Below are positions 46,181 to 56,048 of a stretch of 64,000 nt of DNA, piece after piece; within the stretch, counting starts at the first letter, position 1; the number at the start of each line of letters is the position of its first letter. Below the pieces are notes generated by a model. That model was not told the DNA's origin and did no database searches. It saw only the letters and a program-made list of their open reading frames with translations. Origin of the DNA: G963664935 sp963664935 (GTDB lineage Bacteria > Pseudomonadota > Gammaproteobacteria > Methylococcales > G963664935); the NCBI GenBank assembly GCA_963664935.2, contig CAXXSE010000007.1:1736001-1800000 (forward strand). Reading direction: 5' to 3'. The translations under genes were made by a program, and so were the position numbers.

Positions 46181-47979
46181 CTCGTCAGTCACGAGTTCTA
46201 TCCGATTTGACGTAACTATTCAGGCCCTGAATTCATTTTTTCGATGTGTCACCTCGACCAACGGAAGAAAGTCTTATCACCCATTGATAGCTCTGCGCTT
46301 TAAGATTGCCCACTGGTGTTCATAAAAGATGAGTAGTGTAGAAAATAGAAATCGATAATTACGACTAGACATTTGCTAAAAAAACACGGATCCTTCTTTT
46401 CTTTGTAGAAGTACAGATGGAAGGAGGAGACCCCGTGCAACAGTATATTTCTCAGAGTTTAGAAAGCTTTCAAAGCGTTTTTTCCAGATCGAGTACTTGG
46501 TTGTTGTTCTGCGCCATTGTGATTGGATTTATGGGGGCAGGAGAAATGATCGGCGTGACGTCGTTGTGTCGTTTCTGGCTATTAGATGAACTTGGTTATT
46601 ACCGCTTGCTCCGTTTTTTTAGATCCAAAGCGTATGTCTATGGGGCGTTGCTCGATGCTTGGCAAGATTTTGTGAATCGCCAAGGAAAATCCGTTGAAGT
46701 AGCTGGACGAGCGATACTTCTGGGTGACCATACCGCGGTGATCAAAGATGGACGCAAGATGCCCGGCGTGGTATCGATGCACGAGTCATCGGAGACGCAA
46801 ACGAAACCCGGCTATTTTCGGGCCCAATGTTGGGGCAGCATTGGCATCTTGATCGGGTCGTTATCCGCTTGTTTTTGTTGTCCTTTGCAGCTTCAAATTC
46901 ATCAGGGATGGGCTCATTTAGGGTTGAACGACGAGCGCGATAATCCATGTCGGATCAAGCTCACCGACCGCTTGGCGGCCATGGCGATTCATTTTGCGGT
47001 GACGAATCACTGTCTGTGTTATTTGGTGTTGGATGCCTTTTTTTCAACCGGGGGCGTATTTCGAGCTTGCCACTATTATTCAATCCAGCATCAGGCGCGG
47101 TGGGTTGAGGTGCTGGTCAAAGCCAAGAATAGCTATGTGGGTTATTTCCCCGCGCCACCGAAACCCGCCTCTCGACCCGGACCTCAGCCGCTCTATGGCG
47201 AGAAAGTGTGTTTAAGAGAATGCTTCGACCACCTTCATTTGTTTGAGACGGTGACCTGTCAAGTCTACGGTAAAACCGAATCCATCCGGGTTATGACGCT
47301 TACACTGTTATGGCGGCCCATCGCTGATCAGGTGTTATTTATTCTCGCCGTCACCTCAAAAGGCCCAATGGTTCTAATGAGTTCCGATTTAACGCTGTCA
47401 GCCATTGATGCCGTTGAACTGTATTGTGCTAGAACCCGCATTGAAATCATGTTCGCGATGTTAAAGCATGTGATCGGCGCCTTTAAATTTCGTTTTTGGA
47501 CTAAAAAATTGCCAAAACATTCTAGACGCCCCTTTTCCAATCGTCTTCTCAAAGCCCCACAGCCCCAGGATATTCATACCGTTCAAGCGTGCTGGCGAGC
47601 CTATGAAATCTTCGTGCTCTGTGCCTCCATTGCCTTGGGGTTAATGCAATTGATTGCGCTCCAGTATCAAGATACGATTTGGTCTGAGCACTCGCTTTAT
47701 CTTCGCACTCAATCGCGTGATTTGCCATCGGAGAAAACCGTCAAGCAAATTTTAGCGCCATTGTTCCTCAAACAATTCTTTCGACTTGAGGAAAATGGCA
47801 TGATTCAACAGATCCGTGCCCGCTTGATGGCTGTTTCCGATGAAATAGATGACGATTAAACTGAATGAGGCGTTCTATGCTCTAATTCTCTGCGATCTTC
47901 AAAATTTTTCATCAAACATACTACGATGGAGAGGGTAGTTTTGCCCCGCTTTTCTCGCTGTTAACTCACGACTGCCGAG
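46181..47979 (+). mobile_element. IS4-family insertion sequence, complete (copy 2)
   Basis: 1,799 bases with the same ends as copy 1. The flanks do not match (TACACAT left, TTGATAA right), so it lacks a target duplication. Right of it lies the 3' side of a truncated sensor gene; left of it a sigma-factor operon. Recombination or deletion between IS copies is likely. It is inverted relative to copy 3. Confidence 0.93.
46435..47859 (+). CDS. IS4-family transposase (copy 2)
   Basis: Identical to the 10554 transposase apart from a few residues (Ala for Val in DRLAAMAIHF, Gln for Lys in VTCQVYG). Y-R-E-K signature YCARTRIEIMFAMLK intact. GTG start behind GGAGGA; ATG at 46417 is the alternative. 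Full length, so it could serve all copies. Confidence 0.92.
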   Translation: MQQYISQSLESFQSVFSRSSTWLLFCAIVIGFMGAGEMIGVTSLCRFWLLDELGYYRLLRFFRSKAYVYGALLDAWQDFVNRQGKSVEVAGRAILLGDHTAVIKDGRKMPGVVSMHESSETQTKPGYFRAQCWGSIGILIGSLSACFCCPLQLQIHQGWAHLGLNDERDNPCRIKLTDRLAAMAIHFAVTNHCLCYLVLDAFFSTGGVFRACHYYSIQHQARWVEVLVKAKNSYVGYFPAPPKPASRPGPQPLYGEKVCLRECFDHLHLFETVTCQVYGKTESIRVMTLTLLWRPIADQVLFILAVTSKGPMVLMSSDLTLSAIDAVELYCARTRIEIMFAMLKHVIGAFKFRFWTKKLPKHSRRPFSNRLLKAPQPQDIHTVQACWRAYEIFVLCASIALGLMQLIALQYQDTIWSEHSLYLRTQSRDLPSEKTVKQILAPLFLKQFFRLEENGMIQQIRARLMAVSDEIDDD

Positions 47980-48891
47980 TTGATAAGACTGGGAATAGTC
48001 CAACATCAGACCGGTTAAAGGGACTCCGTAGGCAATAATTTTTAGGAAATGCGCGATATTGAAATGGGAGTCGAATAAAGCCGTCGAACCGAATGCCATA
48101 TGCGTTTCGACGGCCACATCGGGAATTGTGGAAATGATAAGTCCTTGAGCAAAAAGCGAAGGATATTTTTTATGGTATAAGGGGAACAGATAAAGGCCAC
48201 AAAACAGGTAAAGCAACAAGGGCCCAAAATCCCATGGGCGGGTGATGAATTGGTCCGGAAACATGGTTTGCGGCAGCTCTGAACTGGTCGCGGCAAAATG
48301 GATAATGGCGTAAGCAACGCCCCCAAACAGCGCACTGACCGAAATTATAAAAGATAGGGAAGTGGGTAGTTTCTGCTTTTTCTTGAACAGTAGCAGACCA
48401 ATGCCGACGATCAGGATCAATACGTTAAATACACGGCAAACGGCCCAGGTAAATGGAATCAGTTTTTTATTGTCGGCAACCGCATCGATCAATCGGTCGG
48501 CCGCCAGGGTATGAAAGGCGTCCATAGACCCCGCGCAAACCAGGGCAACGGCAATGATCGGTGCGGTTGGATCATGGTTAATACGGTAGTGGCTGAAAGC
48601 CAGGCAAACCGTAAAGATGGCCACGCAGAAGGCGCTCCATTCCAGGATAGTGTGGGTAAAGGCGCCGGACAGGCGATGGAAAGCGGCTTTCGTGGGATTG
48701 GATATTTCAAGGGCTGGAAATCCGGCTTTGGCGAACGAAACAGCTGTGCTACCAAAATCGGCGCCCGCAACGCTCATCAGGAACGGGAGGATGGAGATTC
48801 CCACGACGGCCCAGATGATCGGGTTCGGGATTATTTCCTTTCGACCCCTCAACACGGACAGGCGAGTCAACGAAATCACATGGGCATTCAT
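47980..48891 (-). pseudogene. Multi-pass membrane sensor domain, truncated by IS4
   Basis: About 304 native residues with eight or so hydrophobic segments, such as IIWAVVGISILPFLMSVAGA, FCVAIFTVCLAF, VFNVLILIVGIGLLLF and GPLLLYLFCGLYLFPLY. GSMDAFHTLAADRLI in a loop resembles the HTLA motif of membrane-embedded sensor domains (MASE type) in kinases and diguanylate cyclases. The native frame ends at SQSYQ and then enters the IS4 right end. No kinase or GGDEF domain remains in the window. It is not the missing start of the kinase at 394, whose helices differ. Confidence 0.6.
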
Positions 48892-49269
48892 AGGATTGTT
48901 TTCAGTGTGGTTATATCAAGTTATATTCATTTGCCTTGTTTTTATCTGGTTAAACAGTTCTAAACTTAGGACTCACGCAATATTTCGATTCGTAAATTTA
49001 CAGGCGCGTAAATTTGGCGGTTTTGCGTAGCCCTCCGTTTTATAAAGTTCTTTTTTACGGTTACTTATTTATCTTTTTAAAATCAAGCCATTAACCCTCG
49101 GTTAGTGAATAGGGAATAGACTGGTCAAAAATTGGAATCCGTCTGACGGCATTCGAGAATTGAATTTTGTTTTATCGACATAAAGCTGAGTATAGTTAAA
49201 ATCCAGAGGACTTAAATAGTTTTGCCGGGAATCGGTCCGGCGTGGATGAATTCGAGTAATAACTCCTAA
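48892..49269. other. Intergenic region, possible transposase relic
   Basis: The 5' half shows nothing beyond an upstream region for the sensor gene. On the minus strand, 49260-49102 reads RIHPRRTDSRQNYLSPLDF, which resembles the C-terminal RRH...LSP.DF end of IS3-type transposases. This is a weak match on a short piece. Confidence 0.3.
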
Positions 49270-49915
49270 TATTAAGCCACCGGCTCTGCCGGTGCGATGC
49301 AAATAGGCTCTGCCGTTCCAGCGTAAATACTGATAAATTCTCCTCAGAACCCGCCAAGGTAAAGAGGAGAATTAAAATGAGAGAATGGCAAAGTCAGAGC
49401 CATGTAAGATGGTATTGTCGATACCACATCGTGATCGTACCGAAATATCGAAAAAAATCAATATATGGTGCATTGAGAAAAGATATAGGATCGATTTTGA
49501 AAGAGCTGTGTCATCAATTTGGAGTGGAATTAGTAGAAGGACATGCGATGCCGGAGCATGTTCATTTATGCTTGAGCATCCCACCCAAATATAGTGTTGC
49601 CAATACAGTGGGTCGAATAAAAGGCAAGTCAGCGGTGAGGATTCACAGAGACTACATTGGGGAGTACCTTAGTAGTAAAGGATTTCATTTTTGGTCAACG
49701 GGATATTGTGTAAGTACCGTTGGCTTGGATGAGGAAAAGATAAGAAACTATATACGGAATCAAGAAGAAAAGGATCGTCGGTTATAGCAATTAGATTTAT
49801 TTGATTAATTAAACTGAATTGGCAGGTTCTTAAGCCCCTATGATGGGGCTTACTTATGTTTTAGCCCCCTTTGAAGGGGCTTCCTCAAACCACCCGCTCT
49901 GCGGGTGGTACTTGA
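49270..49915 (+). mobile_element. IS200/IS605-family element (IS200-like)
   Basis: About 645 bases with one tnpA gene and no tnpB. Subterminal hairpins mark the ends: CCACCGGCTCTGCCGGTG (49277-49294) and ACCACCCGC TCT GCGGGTGGT (49889-49909), plus a GCCCC...GGGGC hairpin (49865-49880). No terminal inverted repeats or target duplication, as usual for single-strand transposition. Confidence 0.85.
49377..49787 (+). CDS. tnpA: IS200/IS605-family Y1 transposase TnpA
   Basis: A 136-residue HUH single-strand transposase. The metal-binding pair is in PEHVHLCLSIPPK (His-Val-His, about residues 61-63) and the nucleophilic Tyr in RNYIRNQEEK near the C-terminus. YHIVIVPKYRKK is the family N-terminal block. 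Shine-Dalgarno AGAGGAGA before ATG. Intact and probably active. Confidence 0.92.
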   Translation: MREWQSQSHVRWYCRYHIVIVPKYRKKSIYGALRKDIGSILKELCHQFGVELVEGHAMPEHVHLCLSIPPKYSVANTVGRIKGKSAVRIHRDYIGEYLSSKGFHFWSTGYCVSTVGLDEEKIRNYIRNQEEKDRRL

Positions 49916-49961
49916 TTATTGGTGTTGGCAGACTGGATATAAAACCTATACTTTACTTAAT

Positions 49962-51759
49962 CTCGGCAGTCGTGAGTTAACAGCGAGAAAAGCGGGGCAA
50001 AACTACCCTCTCCATCGTAGTATGTTTGATGAAAAATTTTGAAGATCGCAGAGAATTAGAGCATAGAACGCCTCATTCAGTTTAATCGTCATCTATTTCA
50101 TCGGAAACAGCCATCAAGCGGGCACGGATCTGTTGAATCATGCCATTTTCCTCAAGTCGAAAGAATTGTTTGAGGAACAATGGCGCTAAAATTTGCTTGA
50201 CGGTTTTCTCCGATGGCAAATCACGCGATTGAGTGCGAAGATAAAGCGAGTGCTCAGACCAAATCGTATCTTGATACTGGAGCGCAATCAATTGCATTAA
50301 CCCCAAGGCAATGGAGGCACAGAGCACGAAGATTTCATAGGCTCGCCAGCACGCTTGAACGGTATGAATATCCTGGGGCTGTGGGGCTTTGAGAAGACGA
50401 TTGGAAAAGGGGCGTCTAGAATGTTTTGGCAATTTTTTAGTCCAAAAACGAAATTTAAAGGCGCCGATCACATGCTTTAACATCGCGAACATGATTTCAA
50501 TGCGGGTTCTAGCACAATACAGTTCAACGGCATCAATGGCTGACAGCGTTAAATCGGAACTCATTAGAACCATTGGGCCTTTTGAGGTGACGGCGAGAAT
50601 AAATAACACCTGATCAGCGATGGGCCGCCATAACAGTGTAAGCGTCATAACCCGGATGGATTCGGTTTTACCGTAGACTTGACAGGTCACCGTCTCAAAC
50701 AAATGAAGGTGGTCGAAGCATTCTCTTAAACACACTTTCTCGCATAGAGCGGCTGAGGTCCGGGTCGAGAGGCGGGTTTCGGTGGCGCGGGGAAATAACC
50801 CACATAGCTATTCTTGGCTTTGACCAGCACCTCAACCCACCGCGCCTGATGCTGGATTGAATAATAGTGGCAAGCTCGAAATACGCCCCCGGTTGAAAAA
50901 AAGGCATCCAACACCAAATAACACAGACAGTGATTCGTCACCGCAAAATGAATCGCCATGGCCACCAAGCGGTCGGTGAGCTTGATCCGACATGGATTAT
51001 CGCGCTCGTCGTTCAACCCTAAATGAGCCCATCCCTGATGAATTTGAAGCTGCAAAGGACAACAAAAACAAGCGGATAACGACCCGATCAAGATGCCAAT
51101 GCTGCCCCAACATTGGGTCCGAAAATAGCCGGGTTTCGTTTGCGTCTCCGATGACTCGTGCATCGATACCACGCCGGGCATCTTGCGTCCATCTTTGATC
51201 ACCGCGGTATGGTCACCCAGAAGTATCGCTCGTCCAGCTACTTCAACGGATTTTCCTTGGCGATTCACAAAATCTTGCCAAGCATCGAGCAACGCCCCAT
51301 AGACATACGCTTTGGATCTAAAAAAACGGAGCAAGCGGTAATAACCAAGTTCATCTAATAGCCAGAAACGACACAACGACGTCACGCCGATCATTTCTCC
51401 TGCCCCCATAAATCCAATCACAATGGCGCAGAACAACAACCAAGTACTCGATCTGGAAAAAACGCTTTGAAAGCTTTCTAAACTCTGAGAAATATACTGT
51501 TGCACGGGGTCTCCTCCTTCCATCTGTACTTCTACAAAGAAAAGAAGGATCCGTGTTTTTTTAGCAAATGTCTAGTCGTAATTATCGATTTCTATTTTCT
51601 ACACTACTCATCTTTTATGAACACCAGTGGGCAATCTTAAAGCGCAGAGCTATCAATGGGTGATAAGACTTTCTTCCGTTGGTCGAGGTGACACATCGAA
51701 AAAATGAATTCAGGGCCTGAATAGTTACGTCAAATCGGATAGAACTCGTGACTGACGAG
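49962..51759 (-). mobile_element. IS4-family insertion sequence, complete length (copy 3)
   Basis: 1,798 bases, minus orientation, with the ends CTCGGCAGTCGTGAG (left in window) and CACGAGTTCTATCC-type left end at 51759. Flanks ATTAAGT and TAACGAT (in IS orientation) do not match, so no target duplication. It interrupts hypD after 19 codons; the rest of hypD is not on the other side. Confidence 0.93.
50082..51505 (-). pseudogene. IS4-family transposase, frameshifted (copy 3)
   Basis: Same protein as copies 1 and 2, but one G is missing at about 50742, where PQPLYGEKVCL becomes PQPLYARKCV and stops. The second part reopens as CLRECFDHLHLF and contains the Y-R-E-K signature. A lost base in a GG pair is the only clear defect. 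It could be mobilised in trans by the intact copies. Confidence 0.9.
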
Positions 51760-51816
51760 ATCGTTAACTAGAAATTTAGCTTTTTTCGGATCACGAAATT
51801 CATCGACGTATTTCAT
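51760..51816 (-). pseudogene. hypD: Hydrogenase maturation factor HypD, N-terminal stub
   Basis: The 19 codons from ATG 51816 encode MKYVDEFRDPKKAKFLVND, the typical HypD N-terminus. The ATG overlaps the stop of the SIS-domain gene (ATGA), which confirms the start and operon. IS4 copy 3 begins directly after codon 19. HypD, with HypC, carries the Fe(CN)2CO unit of NiFe-hydrogenases; its Cys residues and FeS site are lost. No remainder is found beyond the IS. Confidence 0.88.
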
Positions 51817-52502
51817 AAGTCATACTTCCCCAAATTACCGCGATTATCTGCCAAGAGCGTATGCACCAGATCCCAGAGAATGTGATAGAGAGCCACATGG
51901 CACTCTTGGGTGCGATGGATGCTGTCGGTTTGAACGACGAGACAATGATCTAAAAATCCTTCTTCGGCCATTTTACCGCCGTCATTCCCGGAAAGCCCTA
52001 TGGTATAAAGTCCCATTCCCTTTGCCCGTTTAAAGGCAGCAATTAGGTTTTTTGAATTACCGCTCGTTGAAACGCCGATAAGCCCATCGCCTTTTTTTGC
52101 ATGCGCCTCTAGCTGACGAACAAAAATATGATCAACACCTACGTCATTTAAAACCGCCGTCATCATGGCAGTATCGACGACGAGATTTATGACAGTCAAG
52201 GCTGGCCGCCCAGCCGTTATAGGGTGCAAAAATTCAACTGCAATATGGGAGGCATCACAACTGGAGCCACCATTACCCATTGATAAAAGTCGTCCATCGT
52301 TTTGGTAAATGCAGGCGATGGTATAGGCTGTATCAACGATGAGTTGGGTATTTTCCTGAAAAAATGTCTGTTTTACCGTGACACTGTGCTCGGCCTTTTG
52401 TCGTACGGACTCAAGCAACGACTCGTTTTTTTTCTTTGGATCCTTTTTATCGCCGGAGAGAAAAGGATAGAGTGCCTCCAGTTGTGCCTTGTTTTCAGAC
52501 AT
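51813..52502 (-). CDS. SIS-domain phosphosugar isomerase-like protein (GmhA-like) in hyp operon
   Basis: A 229-residue protein with a sugar-isomerase (SIS) fold. LLSMGNGGSSCDASHIAVEF (about 70-89) and STSGNSKNLIAAFKRAKGMG (about 143-162) match the phosphate-binding loops of sedoheptulose-7-phosphate isomerase, and HRTQECHVALYHILWDLVH resembles its metal/His end. GmhA makes the heptose precursor of LPS, but here the gene lies between hypC (16 bases) and hypD (ATGA overlap), without other heptose genes. A role with hydrogenase maturation or regulation is an inference from position. The frame is intact. Confidence 0.8.
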   Translation of the reverse strand: MSENKAQLEALYPFLSGDKKDPKKKNESLLESVRQKAEHSVTVKQTFFQENTQLIVDTAYTIACIYQNDGRLLSMGNGGSSCDASHIAVEFLHPITAGRPALTVINLVVDTAMMTAVLNDVGVDHIFVRQLEAHAKKGDGLIGVSTSGNSKNLIAAFKRAKGMGLYTIGLSGNDGGKMAEEGFLDHCLVVQTDSIHRTQECHVALYHILWDLVHTLLADNRGNLGKYDL

Positions 52503-52518
52503 GGTTTTAGCTGGTGCT

Positions 52519-52800
52519 TTAATTTAGTGAACTTGCGCGTATTAAATCCATCTCTTGCTGTGCTTCGCCAAGCTCGGTTAGAAGTTCCAGAGTCTTTGCC
52601 GCCTCTACTTCATCGATACGACTCATGGCGAAGCCGACATGCATTAATACCCAATCGCCCACACAGGATTGGGGAGGATGCGATTCATCGACAATACAGG
52701 TGATATTAATCTTCCGTTTCACACCCGACACATTGACGATAGCAAGTTTATTGTCTTCATCGGTGATCTCGACGATCTGCCCGGGTATTCCTAAACACAT
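52519..52800 (-). CDS. hypC: Hydrogenase maturation chaperone HypC
   Basis: A 93-residue protein starting MCLGIPGQIVEI, with the essential Cys2, and containing VGDWVLMHVGFAMSRIDEVE, the HypC/HupF signature. It delivers the iron unit with HypD to the hydrogenase large subunit. It lies 11 bases after hypF. Intact, but its partners hypF and hypD are not. Confidence 0.95.
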   Translation of the reverse strand: MCLGIPGQIVEITDEDNKLAIVNVSGVKRKINITCIVDESHPPQSCVGDWVLMHVGFAMSRIDEVEAAKTLELLTELGEAQQEMDLIRASSLN

Positions 52801-52811
52801 AAATTAATCCT

Positions 52812-55209
52812 TCATTGTTTTGTTGTGATTGTCCTGGCCACTGCGATCACTGCCTGCCCTAGCGATAGACCACCGTCGTTGGCGGGTACTTGTCGGTGTG
52901 TAAGTACTATAAAATGTTCTGCTTCAAGCTGCAAGATAATCAGCTCGGCAAGTATTTTATTCTGAAAAACACCCCCCGATAAGGCAATCGTATCAACAAC
53001 ACGATTACCCTGATTATTTGATGTCAGCTTATTAATTAGATTACATATTTGGATTAGCCAGACCCTTATGGAAACGGGCCGCCATTACAGATTTTTGGGT
53101 ATTTAAGCTGATGTCCCTGAGAATGGCCTGCCACATAGTGGCCGGGTCAATGCAGGGTATGCCTTTTCCATTTAATAGGGATATTGAAAAAGGATAATCC
53201 AGCGTCTTATCTTCTTCGAATAAGGCGCTATCATCGACAACGGCCTCCATTTCCATCGCCGCCTGTCCTTCATAACCAACCCGTTCTCCGCAAATACCTA
53301 TCGCCGGCAACTGCATCAAACAAGCGACCACAGGAACTCGCCAAGGGACTGTTGACCTTGTGCTCCAACATGGCGTCATAGGTAGCAAGCGGCTTACTCT
53401 CAAAGAATTTTGTCAACTCCAGATTTCTAAAGTCCTTTTTGTATTTCGACCAACCGATTGTCGCCATAATATGAGCATAGGTATTACGCCAGGGTTCGTA
53501 AATCGCTTGCATGCCACCTGGCATTGCAATCGGCTTGAACGTTGCCAGCCGTTCATAATCCACATAATCGCTAAGCAAAAACTCGCCGCCCCAAAGTGCG
53601 CCATCTTCACCAAAACCCAATCCATCCAAGGCAACACCCAGTACAGGTCTTGTGTTTAACGGGATCTGATTTTCCGCCATACAACTGGCGATGTGGGCAT
53701 GATGGTGTTGCACGATATTTAATGTTGTACCGGTCTTCTTACTAAGTTTTCTACCTTCCTTAGTGGATAGATAATCCGGGTGTAGATCAATGGCGATGAC
53801 CGCAGGGTTGGTTTCATGGAGATTGCGATAAAGCTCCAAATTCTTCTGGTAGTCAAAAAAAGTTTCTGCGTTTTCTAAATCACCGAGATGTTGCGAAATA
53901 ATAGCTTTATCATCTTTAATCAAACAAAATGTATTCTTTAGTTCCCCGCCCATGGCGAGTACTTCCGGGCAGTGGGAAAATCCATCGGGTAGTTTTAATG
54001 GCGCTGGTGCATAACCTCGTGCCCTACGCATGATTTGGATATCATTTGCAACAACACGAACAACGGAATCATCCACCCGGTTTACAATTTCACGATCATG
54101 AAATAAAAAATAATCAACAATTGAATCTAGTTTTTGTTTCGCTGTTGCATTGTCAATGCACTGGGGTTCATCTGAAAGATTAGCGGATGTCAATACGATG
54201 GGATGCTCCGGGTGTTGTAAAATCAAATGGTGGATAGGTGAATACGGTAGCATGAAACCTAAGTGCTTAAGCCCAGGCGCAACTGCATCAGCGAGATGGT
54301 TAACTTCGTTCAATTTCAAAACAACAACCGGCGCCGGTGCTGATTGTAATAGCTGTTCTTCGATGGCATCAACTTCACAATAACGTCGTACTATTTCAAT
54401 GTTTCGCGCCATGAGTGCGAAAGGTTTGTAATAGCGTCGCTTACGTTGTCGTAATCGTTTGACGGCATTTTCGTTTATTGCATCACAGGCCAGATGAAAG
54501 CCACCAATCCCTTTGATTGCTACAATTCCGCCTTGTTTTAACAAACTGCAAACAGTATCAATGTTGTTTTTTTTGTTAAAGCATCGTTAAATAATCTCTT
54601 ATTTTCCGCGGGTTCTAACCAAATGTATGGACCACAAACCGGACAAGCGTTGGGTTGTGCATGAAATCGCCGATTAGAGGGATCGTGATATTCATCATTA
54701 CACCCACCGCACATCCTAAAAGCCGTCATTGATGTATTGGATCGATCATAAGGTATCGTCTTAATGATTGAAAATCTTGGACCGCAATGGGTGCAGTTTG
54801 TAAATGGATAGTCAAAACGTCTGTTTGATGGGTCAAGAATATCTTCAACACACGAGCGGCAAGTACCGGCGTCAGGTGCTATTCCAGTATGAGGATCTCC
54901 TGTATCGCTCGGTTGAATACGAAACCGATTATCGGTGAAAATTTTATTGGACGGCTGACGTTCAATTGAATCAATACGAGCTAGGGGCGGGGCTTCACCT
55001 TTTAAACGCCGAACAAACTCATCCAAGTTGTCGATGTGGCCCGTTACATGTATGAGTACACCATCCGCATCATTGACGACCTCACCAGCGAGACCGCAAG
55101 CATTGGCAATTCGCCAAACATTAGGGCGGAAACCAACACCTTGAACAATGCCCCGCACGCGAATTGCCTCACCGACAATGGTGAAAGTATTTTTTTTACC
55201 GATACCCAT
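52812..55209 (-). pseudogene. hypF: Carbamoyltransferase HypF, frameshifted
   Basis: The remains span about 799 codons, a full HypF: acylphosphatase domain (VRGIVQGVGFRPNVWR), two zinc-finger pairs (CRSCVED, CTHCGPRFS, CGGCNDEY, CPVCGPYIW), a YrdC-like domain (GGIVAIKGIGGFHLACDA) and a Kae1-like domain (HHHAHIASCMAEN; ALSGGVFQNKILAE; VPANDGGLSLGQA). HypF makes the cyanide ligand precursor from carbamoyl phosphate. The frame shifts at eight A on the minus strand (54567-54574; nine, or a -1 slip, restores it), near 53301-53306 (DAVAG to IGICGERV) and near 53050. Three breaks make decay likely. Confidence 0.88.
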
Positions 55210-55480
55210 AATATGTAGTGGACCCAGGTTTTAAGACAGTAGTTTAAACTTTACTCTGTCATAGAGGAGCGAGAAAAACTGAACATAGAGGCGCAAATTT
55301 AATTGAATACATGCCATTGTAATTGACGAGGATCAAACGATGGCAACGAAACTACAGGAGACGCTGAACGGGAAGCCGACCTGGAAAACAGAAAACAGTG
55401 TCAGGTCGAGTATTACGAATTGTTACCCTGTCGAAAAATCACCCTAATATAGAGTCAAGGAACATTTGATTTTCACCTCA
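55210..55480. other. Intergenic region, possible IS relic
   Basis: TGTAGTGGACCCAGG at 55215-55229 resembles an end of IS3-type elements, but no inverted partner or transposase is seen. The rest holds no supported gene. Confidence 0.3.
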
Positions 55481-55706
55481 AGTCTATTCCAATCTATAAG
55501 TGGCCCTGAAATTGGGAACAGATCATGAATAACCTTTTAACTGGAGCGGAAGAGGTGTCAAGGAGGAGTTTGTAGCGTAGCGGAGGAATCTCCTTGACAC
55601 TTATGAAGCGTAAGTTAACCTCAATTTATGATCTGTTCTCGGTTTCAGGGCCATTTCACGTTAGAAATTACCCCCTCTTCAGGGCCATTTCATATTGGAC
55701 AAGACT
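55481..55706. mobile_element. MITE derived from the IS481-like element
   Basis: A 226-base sequence with ends AGTCTATTCCAATCTATAAG and (reverse complement) AGTCTTGTCCAATATGAAAT, each continuing GGCCCTGAA. These are the ends of the IS at 17893-19308. The interior has a palindrome, GTGTCAAGGAGGA...TCCTCCGC-type arms and AAGGAG/CTCCTTGACAC, with no transposase. It is probably mobilised in trans. Confidence 0.75.
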
Positions 55707-55907
55707 ACCTCTTTTCAGAATACTGTACATTATGTCTGAATGACGTGTTCTGGCCGAAACCGGTCATCCAACCTAATTTTCTATGTCCGCTTTGGAGTAA
55801 AAGCAGACAATTGAATACGTCAGAAAGGGCGAAAAATATGAGAAGAAAAATTTATGGATTAAGGGATGGTGGTATAACTAAGATCACCGTTAACCGGTGA
55901 CGCATTA

Positions 55908-55942
55908 AGCTCTGCTCGAATCATTTCGGGCGGGGCTTTTTT
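55908..55942 (+). terminator. Rho-independent terminator, orphan
   Basis: AGCTCTGCTCGAA, loop TCA, TTTCGGGCGGGGCT, then a T run. A strong 13-pair stem with G-U pairs. Only a short ORF (55838-55900, starting MRRKIYGLRDGG) precedes it, which I do not regard as a proven gene. Confidence 0.75.
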
Positions 55943-56048
55943 ATGTCCGTCAAAACACGCTTGGCTTGATTGCCCGATGGATTATAATTAATACCAATTA
56001 TAATTTTGGGAATAGCTACAGAAGCAGGTATTTTTGCATAGTTTCAAA

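Noticed and set aside
394..48891. The membrane piece at 47980-48891 as the missing N-terminus of the kinase at 394
   Set aside because: Both contain their own set of membrane helices of different pattern; the joined protein would not make a sensible domain.
49962..51759. IS4 copies 2 and 3 as a composite transposon carrying the sensor and IS200
   Set aside because: The outer flanks do not form a direct repeat and the enclosed genes are broken, so there is no support for joint transposition.
55628..55900. 90-codon ORF before the orphan terminator
   Set aside because: It starts within the IS481-derived MITE and has no recognisable protein features or clear Shine-Dalgarno.
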